A DNA stretch of 47,121 nucleotides from IMG/VR virus record IMGVR_UViG_3300049927_000067, positions 1 to 47,121 of that record, one strand, 5' to 3'. The notes below the pieces were generated by a model. The model had not been told where the DNA came from and did no database searches. It worked only from the letters and a program-made list of their open reading frames with translations. The stretch comes from a virus. Of the stretch, positions 12,724 through 21,531 are shown piece after piece; position 1 is the stretch's first letter; each line of letters opens with the position of its first letter. Made by a program: the position numbers and the translations under genes.

Positions 12724-15006
12724 ATGAGTGTCCCCGCTGCTTCTGTAAGTGCCGGCATTGCCGGAGCTGTCGACCAAGGCGTACGTCTAGGCGACGGCGA
12801 GGACGCGATCCCAGAAGGCGAGCTGGAACTCGTCAAAAAGACGATCAAAGAATACGACACCGCTCGCGCGTTCGACAAGAACCAGCGCCACCGCTACGCG
12901 CGCGACCGGCGCTACGCCGCCGGCACCTCGAATCCGACTTGGGCCTCCGATGCGAACATCATTGGCGCCTACATCGACATTATCGCAAGTTTCCTCTACG
13001 CGAAAGACCCGGATGTCAGCGCGCGCCCTGCGGCGCATGTCAAAGCGCCGCCTCCGCCTCCGATGCCGCCCATGCTAGGTATCCCGGGGGCTACCGGATC
13101 ACCGATTCCGGGCGCTCCTGTCGCCCCGGGGCCACCGCCGGACCCGATGGCAGCCTTTAGCGGCGCTCCGGCGCCCGTAGATCCGCTCGCGGGGCCCGCA
13201 GGACCGCCTGGGTTGGCCGATCCGCTGGCCGCAATGGGTGCACCTGTCGCCCCGCCGATGCCGGCCGCGCAAGTTGAGCCGATTGAAGTCAAGGATGCGG
13301 CTCGGTTTGCCGAAACGGCGCAAATCGTCATCAGCAAGTCCTGGAAACGGGCGAACTTGAAGCGCACTATGAAACGCGTGCTCCGCTCGGCGCTCTCCAT
13401 CGGCCCGGGCTGGTTCAAATCCTACATTTACTCCGAAAAGGGTCGAAATCCGCTGGTTGAGAAGGAGTTGAAGGACGCGCGCGATAATCTCGAGCGCATC
13501 GAGAAGCTCCAGAACGACTTGACAGGCTTGACGGACGATCAAGACCCGCCGGAACTCACTGCGGAGGAGCTGAAGCTCCAGATCGCGGGCATGGAAGCTC
13601 GAATCGAGCTTATGACGAAGCGCGGGCAGTGCATCGACTTCATACGTGCCGAAGATATCCAAACGAGCCTTGACGTGCCGACTTTGGCTGACTATCGCGA
13701 CGCGGACTGGATTTCACACGATCTTTACATCGAAAAAGACACCGCCAAAGGCCGTTTTCCGCGCCTGACGGACGAACAGATCAAGCGCGCGACCGAATAC
13801 GTGCAGCGTGCAAACGCACAACAAGTTCAGCCGATCGACGGGTTCGTTACGGCGGATCTGGCGGTCCCCGAAGGCCTGTACATGAAGGCTACGGACAACG
13901 CGGGCCAAGGCTCGGGTACCGGCGGCAAGGACTCGGGCGTCAAGTTTGTCAAGATCGTGGAGATGTGGGACCACCGGGACCTGAACGTCAAGACCTTCAT
14001 GGATGGCGTTGAACGCTGGGCGGTCGAACCGTACCCGCCCGAACACGCCGCTTCTCGCTTTTTTCCGTTCTTCCAGCTTTCCTTGTTTGAAGTCGACGGT
14101 GCGCGCCACCCTCAGTCGATGGTGGACCGCACGTGGAAGCTGCAGGACGAGTACAGCTCGCGCCGCTCGAGCGGTCGTAAGACTCGCGAGCGATCGATCC
14201 CGGGTACCATTTTCAACTCCGGCGAACTCACGCCCGATGAAATCCAGAAGATAGAGAAAAGCACCGAGCAGGAGTTCGTTGGGGTTCGCACCACGACCCC
14301 CGGTGCTGACATCAACAAGATAATGGGGGCGAAGCCGATTCCGAACATCGACCCCGCCATTTTCGCGACGACTGATATTCTGTATGACTTCAACGTTGTT
14401 ACCGGCGTTCAGGAAGCGCTGTCTTCGGGCGACTCCAACACCAACACGGCGACCGAAGCCGACATCCAGCAGTCTGGCTTTGCTTCGCGCACGGGCGCGG
14501 ATCGCGATGTCGAAGAGGAGCTTCTCACCGAGTTCGCGCAGTACACGCTCGAAATAGCCGTACAGGGCCTGACCGCGCGCGATGTCGCGAAGATGGCCGG
14601 CCCGTACGCGTTCTGGCCCGAGGGCATGGATGTCGAAGACATTCTGACGCTCGTTGAAGTCGAAGTCGAAGCCGGCACCACGGGCAAGCCGCGCGCGCAG
14701 GCCGACAAGGAAACTTGGGCTACGCTGCTTCCGATTCTTATGCAACTCGTGCCGCAGATCCGTCTGTCCGAACAGACCGGTGATCTTGGAATGGCCGAAA
14801 CGCTCAAAAATATTCTGTCCGAAACGCTCAAGCGACTTGACGACCGCCTCTCCTTGGAGAGCATACTCGCGCCAAGCACCGCGCCGCCGGTAGCGCCTGG
14901 TATGCCCGGCCTGGCCGCTCCTTCCGCCCTACCCGGCGCGGGCGCCCCTCCGATCGGCAACGGAACAGTTAACAATCCGGCTGCGCAAGGCGCGCCGGTC
15001 GCATAA
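12724..15006 (+). CDS. Portal protein with a proline-rich insertion
   Basis: 760 residues. Size, position after terminase and before scaffold, and long acidic/helical segments fit a podovirus portal, the 12-fold ring through which DNA enters and which holds the tail. Residues about 108-185 are an insertion of almost pure Pro, Ala, Gly and Met (runs such as PPPPPMPPM), and the last 45 residues are again Pro/Ala-rich. Such segments are probably flexible and exposed. An AGGA site precedes ATG 12724. Confidence 0.85.
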   Translation: MSVPAASVSAGIAGAVDQGVRLGDGEDAIPEGELELVKKTIKEYDTARAFDKNQRHRYARDRRYAAGTSNPTWASDANIIGAYIDIIASFLYAKDPDVSARPAAHVKAPPPPPMPPMLGIPGATGSPIPGAPVAPGPPPDPMAAFSGAPAPVDPLAGPAGPPGLADPLAAMGAPVAPPMPAAQVEPIEVKDAARFAETAQIVISKSWKRANLKRTMKRVLRSALSIGPGWFKSYIYSEKGRNPLVEKELKDARDNLERIEKLQNDLTGLTDDQDPPELTAEELKLQIAGMEARIELMTKRGQCIDFIRAEDIQTSLDVPTLADYRDADWISHDLYIEKDTAKGRFPRLTDEQIKRATEYVQRANAQQVQPIDGFVTADLAVPEGLYMKATDNAGQGSGTGGKDSGVKFVKIVEMWDHRDLNVKTFMDGVERWAVEPYPPEHAASRFFPFFQLSLFEVDGARHPQSMVDRTWKLQDEYSSRRSSGRKTRERSIPGTIFNSGELTPDEIQKIEKSTEQEFVGVRTTTPGADINKIMGAKPIPNIDPAIFATTDILYDFNVVTGVQEALSSGDSNTNTATEADIQQSGFASRTGADRDVEEELLTEFAQYTLEIAVQGLTARDVAKMAGPYAFWPEGMDVEDILTLVEVEVEAGTTGKPRAQADKETWATLLPILMQLVPQIRLSEQTGDLGMAETLKNILSETLKRLDDRLSLESILAPSTAPPVAPGMPGLAAPSALPGAGAPPIGNGTVNNPAAQGAPVA

Positions 15007-15030
15007 TTTCACCCACGATGAGAACCACCC

Positions 15031-16074
15031 ATGCCTGCTGAAAATCAGAGTCTTCTCGACGCCATCAATGCGGCGATCCCTTCTGGCGATGTGCAAGAAG
15101 GCGAGACCGAAACGGTCGAAACCCCCGAAGTCGAGGAAGAAGTCGAAACGCCGGAAGGCGAGGAGACTCCTGAAGGCGAAGAAACTCCCGAAGGCGAAGC
15201 GGCCGAAGGCGAGGAAAACGACGAAGAAGCTGAGTTAGGTGAAGAAACCGCCGAAGAGAAGGCTGCTGCGCTTGCGAAAGCGACAAAGCCAGCCGACCCG
15301 ATCAACGACCCGCTGCCAAAAGGTACACTACAATCGACGAGCGAGCGTTTCAAGACCGTGGTGGGCATGCTAAAAGAGCAGACATCGCGCGCCGAGACGA
15401 TCGAAACACAGCACAACGAGCTGATCGAACACATCACGGGCGCCGGTATGGACGGCACCACGTTCAATCACATGCTCGAGTACGCCCGTGGCGTGAACAG
15501 CAAATCCTACGAAGGGCTGTCGAAGTCGTACGGAATTCTCCAGGCAGAGCTGACTGCGGTATCCAAAGCACTTGGCATGCCGTTGCCCGGTGAAGATCCA
15601 CTCACCGGCCACGAAGACTTGGTAAAGGAAGTCAACGACAAAGCGATCACGCCACAGCGCGCGATCGAGATTGCGGTACAGCGCAATCGCGCTGCGGCGC
15701 AAACGAAGCTCGGCCAGGTGCAACAGCAAGGCCAGCAGACCGCGCAGCAGGCGCAAGCTGCCCAAGCCACGGGCCGCGCCGCGCTCACGACGCTCGGCAA
15801 GGAACTCGCAGCGAAGGACGGCCCTGCCGAGTACCGGCGCAAAGCGGGCCTCGTTGTCGGCATGCTCAAAGAGACAATTCCGAATTTGCCGCCGAAGCTG
15901 TGGGCGAAAGCCTTCAAATCGGCGTATGACCAGGTTCCCGCAGCGTCGAAAGTCGTGACGAAGGTCCCGGGTCCACAGCCGCTGCGCGGTAACAAGGCGC
16001 CGGCCGGCGCGGGCGCGGGCACCAGGCAGCCCAAGAACTTGCGCGAGGCGATCAACGCGGCATTCGACGGCTGA
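15031..16074 (+). CDS. Scaffold protein
   Basis: 347 residues. Residues 20-80 are extremely acidic, with the short repeat PEGEET. The middle is a Gln/Ala-rich coiled coil (VQQQGQQTAQQAQAAQ), and the C-terminus is basic. This charge layout and its place between portal and capsid are typical of internal scaffolds that guide capsid assembly and are then removed. No protease domain is fused to it. Confidence 0.8.
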   Translation: MPAENQSLLDAINAAIPSGDVQEGETETVETPEVEEEVETPEGEETPEGEETPEGEAAEGEENDEEAELGEETAEEKAAALAKATKPADPINDPLPKGTLQSTSERFKTVVGMLKEQTSRAETIETQHNELIEHITGAGMDGTTFNHMLEYARGVNSKSYEGLSKSYGILQAELTAVSKALGMPLPGEDPLTGHEDLVKEVNDKAITPQRAIEIAVQRNRAAAQTKLGQVQQQGQQTAQQAQAAQATGRAALTTLGKELAAKDGPAEYRRKAGLVVGMLKETIPNLPPKLWAKAFKSAYDQVPAASKVVTKVPGPQPLRGNKAPAGAGAGTRQPKNLREAINAAFDG

Positions 16075-16087
16075 TGGCGTGTAGCGC

Positions 16088-16543
16088 GTGTCAGCGAAGA
16101 CGCGAAAAGTTGCGGGAACTGATCCGCTCGATCCGCAAAAAAAAGCCGTCTACGCCTTTGAAAGCGCCTGGTACTCCTGGAACGCCAACGACTTGACGCT
16201 ACCGGAGTGCCGCGATGCAGTACGCTGGGCGTGCTTGCTGTTCGACGTGCCGCCGCCGAGCGTGAAGCAGCACAATACCGAGGCTATGTCTGAATGCGAT
16301 GTGGCCCTTGGCGTTATCAGCTTTCAGGCAAAGTCCCGCCGCCCCGGCCGCGGTGGAAAAAACGCGGCAACAGCGCTACACGAAGCAGCACACTGGATCG
16401 TCCACCAAATGAGCGGCGATAAACCGCAGGACCACGGGCCTACCTTCTTCGGACTCTACCTACGCTTGCTGACCGGCTATGGGGTTGCGCCAGCCTCGGC
16501 GCTTCTCCCGATGGCGCGCCGCTATGGGCTGAAATGGCGATGA
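16088..16543 (+). CDS. Putative zinc metallopeptidase (HEAAH)
   Basis: 151 residues from GTG 16088. It contains ALHEAAHWIVH (His98, Glu99, His102) and, 14 residues on, DHGPTF (His116), an HExxH...HGxxF arrangement like SprT-type or minigluzincin zinc proteases. Location between scaffold and capsid raises the possibility of a head-maturation protease, although known phage prohead proteases are usually of other classes. It is coupled (ATGA) to the next gene. Confidence 0.7.
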   Translation: MSAKTRKVAGTDPLDPQKKAVYAFESAWYSWNANDLTLPECRDAVRWACLLFDVPPPSVKQHNTEAMSECDVALGVISFQAKSRRPGRGGKNAATALHEAAHWIVHQMSGDKPQDHGPTFFGLYLRLLTGYGVAPASALLPMARRYGLKWR

Positions 16544-17298
16544 CACAGAGGCTTGTAACTGAACTCTTCCACCGCTGGGAAGGCCGTCCTATTCTAGTCA
16601 TCGGCGGAGGCCCTTCGGTGCTGCGCGACCTGCCGCTGCTCAAGGAAGCGCCGGCCTGCGTGATTTCGGCCAACGAACACGGCTTCAAGCAGAATTTCTT
16701 CCCGGTCGACCTAATCACCAACGTCGATAAGCGGCACTGCCTGCTGAAAGAACCGATGGAGAAGATTCTCAGGCCCTATGGCGTGCCGATTGTCAATCGC
16801 CATTCGTGGGCCGACTACCGCCTACCCGATTGGACGATGGCGGGCAACACCGGGATGCAGGCGATTGCGCTCGCGGCGACGCTCGGCGCAAGCCAAGTGA
16901 TCGTGACCGGCATTGATATGTGGTGCACCGGCCGAGTGTACTTTCACGATAGGGACGCGAAGGCGCCGAAGCTCAAACATAAAGCCCCAGTGTCCGCTAT
17001 GCGCCGACGCGTCAAGGAGCGGGTGAATCCGTTACGGGCGTTCTGCACGGGTGCCAACATCCGCCCGATGTCGGGCGCGCTGACCCAGTGGTTCAAGCAG
17101 TACGACCCGGCGGAAGTGCTGAAACCGGCGCGCCCGGTCGGCTATCGCCTGCGGCTCGAGGACGAGTGCACGGAGGTGTTGTGCGAAGTCACGAACCCGT
17201 TTCGGCTGAGTAATGACGATTACACGCGGCAGAACCAGCGGCTGGCGTTGTCGAATTTCGAGTATGAGAAGCTAGGTTGCGGACTGCGAAAAGTGTGA
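16540..17298 (+). CDS. DUF115/MAF-like putative glycosyltransferase
   Basis: 252 residues from ATG 16540 (ATGA overlap). ILVIGGGPSVLRDLPLL, VISANEHG and NTGMQAIALAATLGA...VIVTGIDMW match the nucleotide-binding core of DUF115 proteins, which include the motility-associated (MAF) factors linked to flagellin glycosylation. In phages such proteins are uncharacterised. Together with the cassette at 8329-12714 it makes a total of six sugar-linked genes within the morphogenesis region. Confidence 0.65.
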   Translation: MTQRLVTELFHRWEGRPILVIGGGPSVLRDLPLLKEAPACVISANEHGFKQNFFPVDLITNVDKRHCLLKEPMEKILRPYGVPIVNRHSWADYRLPDWTMAGNTGMQAIALAATLGASQVIVTGIDMWCTGRVYFHDRDAKAPKLKHKAPVSAMRRRVKERVNPLRAFCTGANIRPMSGALTQWFKQYDPAEVLKPARPVGYRLRLEDECTEVLCEVTNPFRLSNDDYTRQNQRLALSNFEYEKLGCGLRKV

Positions 17299-17343
17299 TA
17301 CTATTCGCCTCAGTAGTTTGTAGTTAACCCTGAGGATCAAATC

Positions 17344-17619
17344 ATGTTTTCGATCAAAGCAGTCCGCGCGAGCGGCGAATACTCCATGTTTTCCGCCTTG
17401 CAAGTTGACGTTGTTGTGCCAGGCGTCGCGCCGAATACGGGCCCCGGCGTTGATATTCTCCTTTTCGATAAAGCCGACGAAATGTTCCGGGAGATGATTT
17501 GCGTCAGCAACGATCCGGAAGAGTTCGTGGCGGCGTATATCATGAACGAGCACGGCAAGACGGTGGACGCTGTTCGCGCGCCAGATGCCGGCCACGTTCA
17601 GGCCAGCAAGCTCTCGTGA
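17344..17619 (+). CDS. Hypothetical protein
   Basis: 91 residues starting at ATG 17344 with AGGAT at a good distance. Mixed alpha/beta composition, with no signal peptide, membrane segment or motif I know. Its stop lies one base before the start of the truncated T5orf172-like fragment. A weak promoter-like pair (TTGCGG at 17277, TACTAT at 17299) precedes it. Confidence 0.7.
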   Translation: MFSIKAVRASGEYSMFSALQVDVVVPGVAPNTGPGVDILLFDKADEMFREMICVSNDPEEFVAAYIMNEHGKTVDAVRAPDAGHVQASKLS

Positions 17620-17620
17620 C

Positions 17621-17707
17621 GTGGGTAACGTCTATTTCGCGAAGTGCGGGCGGCTCGTAAAGATAGGCTATACGGCCGAGTCTCCGCGGTCGAATCGTAC
17701 GAGCTAA
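17621..17707 (+). pseudogene. Truncated T5orf172/GIY-YIG-like fragment
   Basis: 28 codons from GTG 17621. The sequence GNVYFAKCGRLVKIGYTAE has the V-Y ... K-I-G-Y-T signature of the T5orf172/MUG113 family but stops at 17705-17707 after the first motif. In a shifted frame the next bases read SYELKRYGRVRVDIL before another stop, so a frameshift may have broken a longer gene. It resembles the intact gene at 5611-5994. Confidence 0.55.
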
Positions 17708-17728
17708 AACGCTACGGGCGTGTTCGTG

Positions 17729-17757
17729 TTGACATCCTCTAAAAGTCAAGTTAATTT
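17729..17757 (+). promoter_or_regulatory. Likely promoter for the capsid gene
   Basis: A perfect TTGACA -35 (17729-17734), a 17-base spacer and TAATTT as -10 (17752-17757, 3 of 6). It lies in the 218-base gap before the major capsid gene, which itself has a strong TTTGGAG ribosome site. An extra promoter here would help explain high capsid expression. Confidence 0.45.
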
Positions 17758-17925
17758 TGCACCATCCTACCGGATATTGTAACTCGGGGTCATTGTCGGG
17801 CGGTTAGGTGCGTAGGAGTCTCCAGCCAAGGAGAACCACGCGGCACGCGGTTTCGCGGCGAAGCATGATCCGAAGCATCTGCAGCTTCAAAAGGCGCTTT
17901 TCTAGCAACTTTTGGAGATAATATA

Positions 17926-19011
17926 ATGCCTTTCACGACCGAACAGCTTTCCTACGCAGGCAAGTTGGCCCTTGATTTCTACCTCAAAAACGACCCAGTC
18001 GACCAAATTTCCATCGCCCATCCGCTCCTCAAGAAACTGAGCGAGGGTAAGAAGGAGTGGACCGGCGGCCTCCAGTACGTGGTTGAGCAGCTGCGGTTCA
18101 GTTTGGATTCCAATTTCCAAGCCTATTTCGGCTCCTCGCAGGTCACGTACAATCGCAAGCGCACCATCAACCAGGCGAAGTTCCTGTGGGGTGCGTGGCA
18201 TGACGGCTTCGGCCTCGACGAAGACGAGATGGCGCAGAACGGCGTCGTTCTGAACGACGACCGCGGCACCACGCCGACGGACAACGAGAAGATCCAGTTG
18301 ACGAATCTCCTCGAAGAGAACCTCGAGACGCTGAAGCTCGGCTTCGACGAGAACTTCGATCTGATGCTGCATCGCGACGGCTCGCAGTCGAACCTGGACA
18401 TCCCCGGCCTCGATGCGCTCGTTTCCTTGCACCCGTCGGCTGGCACGGTCGGCACCATCGCGGCCAGCAATTCCTGGTGGCAGAACTACGCCAACCTCGG
18501 AGTCGAAGACTCCTCGGAAGGCGTGCTCGAAGCGATGGAAGTTGCATGGCGCGCGTGCATCCGTTACGGCGGCTTCCCGCCCGACTACATCCTGGTGGGC
18601 GCCGACTTCCTCGACGCGTACCGCGATGCTTGCGTCGGTGGAAGCTCCGCTTCGATCCGCCGGACCCTGCCGGTGGCGACCGAAGGGGGCAACAAGAAAG
18701 GCGTGACCGCTGACGGCTCTGTCGGCAACGGCATCTCGACCGGCTTGTACTTCAAGGGCGTCGAGCTGATCTGGGACCCGGTGTTCGACATGCTCGATAC
18801 GCTGGACACCCCGACCATTTCGTGGGCCTCGCGCTGCTACTTCCTGAACACGAAGTTCATCAAGCTGCGTCCGATCGCGGGCCACTGGATGATCTCGCGT
18901 CGGCCGCCGCGCGTGTACGACCGCTATGTGCATTACTGGGCGTTGACCGCGAAAGCGGCCTTGACGACCGGCAAGCGCAACGCGCACGCCGTACTGGCTC
19001 TGGCCGGCTAA
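17926..19011 (+). CDS. Major capsid protein
   Basis: 361 residues, ATG 17926 with GGAG upstream. Position after the scaffold, size of about 40 kDa, and segments such as SSQVTYNRKRTINQA (an E-loop-like hydrophilic part) and PIAGHWMISRRPPRVYDR fit an HK97-fold capsid protein of podovirus type. No protease or delta domain is visible. I call it from context and composition, not from a named motif. Confidence 0.85.
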   Translation: MPFTTEQLSYAGKLALDFYLKNDPVDQISIAHPLLKKLSEGKKEWTGGLQYVVEQLRFSLDSNFQAYFGSSQVTYNRKRTINQAKFLWGAWHDGFGLDEDEMAQNGVVLNDDRGTTPTDNEKIQLTNLLEENLETLKLGFDENFDLMLHRDGSQSNLDIPGLDALVSLHPSAGTVGTIAASNSWWQNYANLGVEDSSEGVLEAMEVAWRACIRYGGFPPDYILVGADFLDAYRDACVGGSSASIRRTLPVATEGGNKKGVTADGSVGNGISTGLYFKGVELIWDPVFDMLDTLDTPTISWASRCYFLNTKFIKLRPIAGHWMISRRPPRVYDRYVHYWALTAKAALTTGKRNAHAVLALAG

Positions 19012-19073
19012 CGCATCCGGGGTGCGCCGATCGCGGCAGCCCCGGACCACTGACTTTTTCGAGGATTTCAAAC

Positions 19074-19352
19074 ATGCGAGTTACCTACGTCACTGGTGCG
19101 ACCGTCAAGGATCTCGGCACGACTCTTCCGTTCGTGTCGAACTCTTCGGTCAACCTGCTCAATCCGACGGCTTCTTCCGTCACCCTGCAGTTCGGCGACG
19201 CCGCGACTGGTCCGTTTAGCACCGGGCGCGTTGCCGGTACTGGCGCCCCGGCCGTGGTTCCGGCGGGCGGCGCTCTGGAAAACGTCCTTGTCGGGGGTCG
19301 CTATGCGGCCATCGAGAACGGCGTCGGCCAGATTCAGATCGTCCAGGTCTGA
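19074..19352 (+). CDS. Probable capsid decoration protein
   Basis: 92 residues from ATG 19074 with GAGGA 9 bases upstream. Composition is Thr, Ser, Gly, Val and Ala rich with almost no charged residues, as in small beta-rich head-decoration or cement proteins. It sits directly behind the capsid gene and is followed by a hairpin (19366-19393). Function inferred from position and composition. Confidence 0.6.
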   Translation: MRVTYVTGATVKDLGTTLPFVSNSSVNLLNPTASSVTLQFGDAATGPFSTGRVAGTGAPAVVPAGGALENVLVGGRYAAIENGVGQIQIVQV

Positions 19353-19365
19353 GCCAAAGCAAAAA

Positions 19366-19393
19366 CCTCACCACTTGACGGCAAGTGGTGAGG
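19366..19393. terminator. Hairpin terminator candidate
   Basis: CCTCACCACTTG and CAAGTGGTGAGG form a perfect 12-bp stem with the loop ACGG. No long T-run follows on the plus strand (CTTCTAC); five A bases precede it. It may partly terminate, or stabilise, the capsid transcript. Confidence 0.6.
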
Positions 19394-19420
19394 CTTCTAC
19401 CCACCCAATGGAGTAAAGAT

Positions 19421-19771
19421 ATGATTCGTCACGTTTTTGTAGACATCCGCCGCAATGAGGGCGCCACCGTTCGCAACAGCTTCCCCCAATGGGAGCTGCC
19501 GATTCTGAAGGTTGTCCACGGCGAGGATTCCGTGACCGTGATTGGCGAGAAGCTCGTCAACCGCGATCCGCCGGAGGCGCACGATGAGTTCACGCGCCTG
19601 AACAACCGTTACAAGCGATCGAGCGCAGACGACGGCTCGCAGAGCACGCCTTACGTACACATGGTGTACGGCGAGCTGGGCGTCGCCAAGCTGCAACAGG
19701 CGATCGACGATTCTATCACCGCGGCGCCGGATGGCGACTTGGTGGGAGCGATTTCATCCGTGGGTGGGTGA
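19421..19771 (+). CDS. Hypothetical virion-region protein
   Basis: 116 residues from ATG 19421, preceded by GGAGTAAAG. The N-terminus MIRHVFVDIRRNEG is followed by EDSVTVIGEKLVNRDPPEAHDEFTRLN in two adjoining segments, mixed alpha/beta. A hairpin lies on each side, so it may be transcribed on its own. I do not recognise it; a minor head protein is possible. Confidence 0.7.
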   Translation: MIRHVFVDIRRNEGATVRNSFPQWELPILKVVHGEDSVTVIGEKLVNRDPPEAHDEFTRLNNRYKRSSADDGSQSTPYVHMVYGELGVAKLQQAIDDSITAAPDGDLVGAISSVGG

Positions 19772-19777
19772 ACACTT

Positions 19778-19814
19778 CGCCCGCGTCCAGCTCTCGGGCT
19801 GGCGCGGGCGTTTT
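19778..19814 (+). terminator. Rho-independent terminator
   Basis: CGCCCGCG-T-CCAG pairs with CTGG-CGCGGGCG (12 bp with one bulged T) and is followed by TTTTCT. It lies directly after the stop at 19769-19771 and marks the end of the head-gene transcript. Confidence 0.8.
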
Positions 19815-19830
19815 CTAATCGAGGTGTCCG

Positions 19831-19992
19831 ATGCCCGCCAAGTACGAAGCGATTCGCAATAAATTCCAGGCCAAGGGCGTCTCGTCCAAGGAAGCGAAAA
19901 CCCGCGCCGCGAAGATTTTCAATGCAACGCGCAAGCGCGGCGAAAAACCTGTTACGGGCCACTACGATATCGGCAAGGCGTTCGGCAAATGA
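19831..19992 (+). CDS. Small basic protein
   Basis: 53 residues from ATG 19831 with GAGG upstream. It begins MPAKYEAIRNKF, contains SSKEAKTRAAKIFNATRKRG and ends HYDIGKAFGK. It is Lys/Arg rich and helical, and its stop overlaps the next start as ATGA, which supports expression. Small basic proteins of this kind are often found near phage head-tail genes. Role unknown. Confidence 0.7.
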   Translation: MPAKYEAIRNKFQAKGVSSKEAKTRAAKIFNATRKRGEKPVTGHYDIGKAFGK

Positions 19993-20744
19993 GCCAAGCT
20001 GATTTCAACTGCGATTGCGTAGATAGCAACTCTAACGAGACGCTGCAGCAACTGCGCACGCGCCTGATGCGCCGGCTCGGCTATTCTGCGCAGGCCGCAA
20101 ACCCGCCGCCCGGCATGGCCGAGTTGCTCGACGATTTCCTGCGTGATTCGCAGGTACAGCTTTATACGAAGAATTCGGCGTTGCGCACCGAGCGGCTCTA
20201 CCGCTGGACGATGGTGCCTGGCATCAGCTATTACGGCATTCGCGATAACGACGGCGATACCGAGTTCAGCGACATCGATTGCGGCAAGCACCTGAACGAC
20301 AAGGCGTACCGCATTTCGTGGGTCGGGCTCGAGGATTTGAATTTCATGTGGCGGCCGATGCGCTGCGGCATCAACCCGGCGTTCTACACGACGGCGATGC
20401 AGCAGGGCATTCCGCAGCTTTACGAGATCCGCTCCTGCATCGAGGTGTTTCCGGTTCCGAACGCCGCCTACAAGCTGTGGATCAAGGGTCAGATGGGGAT
20501 CGAGCCGTTCGTCGCCAACAGCGACAAGACGACGATCGATTCGGACCTGGTGTTTCTGTGGGCGCTCGGGCAGGCGAAAGCGCACTACAAGCAGGCCGAC
20601 GCGAACGACGTGAAAGGTTCTGCGCGCGAACTGCTGAGCGATATCATCGCGGGTACGCACCTGACGCGCCGCTACGTGCCGAACACGTTCCGCATTCCGC
20701 CGGCTGTCGAACCCGTGATGGTCGACTTCAACCCGCCGGTGTAA
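19989..20744 (+). CDS. Putative head-tail adaptor protein
   Basis: 251 residues. The order (after capsid, before the tail-hub genes) and the architecture, with helical N-terminal part (LLDDFLRDSQVQLYTKN) and a C-terminal beta-rich part, fit podovirus adaptor proteins that bind below the portal. Near the N-terminus it has a Cys pair (NCDCVD). The call depends on synteny and general composition. Confidence 0.6.
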   Translation: MSQADFNCDCVDSNSNETLQQLRTRLMRRLGYSAQAANPPPGMAELLDDFLRDSQVQLYTKNSALRTERLYRWTMVPGISYYGIRDNDGDTEFSDIDCGKHLNDKAYRISWVGLEDLNFMWRPMRCGINPAFYTTAMQQGIPQLYEIRSCIEVFPVPNAAYKLWIKGQMGIEPFVANSDKTTIDSDLVFLWALGQAKAHYKQADANDVKGSARELLSDIIAGTHLTRRYVPNTFRIPPAVEPVMVDFNPPV

Positions 20745-20745
20745 C

Positions 20746-21531
20746 GTGGCGGATCGTAGTGTTGCACTAACCACCCAAAAAGGGGGCATCAATCGCCAGC
20801 GCACCAAAGGCGGCGCGCTTCAGGACTCGCTGTACGATCTTGTCAATGGCTACATCACCAAAAGCAAGACGGTCGTAGTTCGTCCGGGCACTGTACGTAC
20901 ACACGAACTGCCCGAGAATACGGCGGGCGAGGGCACGACGAAAGGCCTTATGGCGTTTCGCGGCGAACTGCACGTCTTCTCCGATCATTTTGTGGACGTG
21001 CCTACCGGCATCGTTTTGCACGTCATCACACACCCCAATGCGACCGTAGATGAGCCGATTGCGCTCTCCGAGATAAACTTCGCCTCGCCTTTCATGGGCT
21101 TCCCATACGTGGTCGCCACGTTCGAGAACGGCGATACGTACCACTTCTGGCTGCAAGATGGCGATGTCTGGCAGGCCGATCACATTTACAAGTTCGGCGA
21201 CATTGTGGTGCCAAGCGTGGCAAACGGCTTTGCGTACCAGGCGTCGCGGCTGCTGCCGGCGAATACACAGTGGGCGGCGAACGTTCTGCGCTCCCTTGGC
21301 GATGTCGTCGAGCCGACTGTCTATAATGACTTCTTCTACACGGTCGTCGACACGCAGGGCGACAATCCGCGCTCGGGCACCGTCGAGCCGATATGGCCCA
21401 CTACTGACGGCGCCCGCATCAACGAAGACGCAGATGGCACTTCTAGCGAGCCGCCATCCGTTACGCAGCCGCCCGACATTGCGGCCTTGCCGGCCCCCGA
21501 TGTTCGCAACCGCTACGGGAACAGGCTGTAA
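20746..21531 (+). CDS. Tail hub protein, N-terminal portion (P22 gp10-like)
   Basis: 261 residues from GTG 20746. The start (GGINRQRTKGGALQDSLYDL followed by NGY and VVRPGTVRTHE) fits the N-terminal region of phage stabilisation or tail-hub proteins of the P22 gp10 type. The second half carries repeated carbohydrate-binding-like modules of form W-(x)-Y-x-x-G-D-x-V ... EP. The stop overlaps the next ATG (TAATG at 21529-21533). In relatives this and the next gene may be one polypeptide. Confidence 0.6.
   Translation: MADRSVALTTQKGGINRQRTKGGALQDSLYDLVNGYITKSKTVVVRPGTVRTHELPENTAGEGTTKGLMAFRGELHVFSDHFVDVPTGIVLHVITHPNATVDEPIALSEINFASPFMGFPYVVATFENGDTYHFWLQDGDVWQADHIYKFGDIVVPSVANGFAYQASRLLPANTQWAANVLRSLGDVVEPTVYNDFFYTVVDTQGDNPRSGTVEPIWPTTDGARINEDADGTSSEPPSVTQPPDIAALPAPDVRNRYGNRL

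Noticed and set aside
13714-14745. Long leftward frame opposite the portal gene (similar ones opposite capsid and tail genes)
   Set aside because: High-GC codon bias opens the antisense frame. These frames have no ribosome sites, coupling or recognisable domains.
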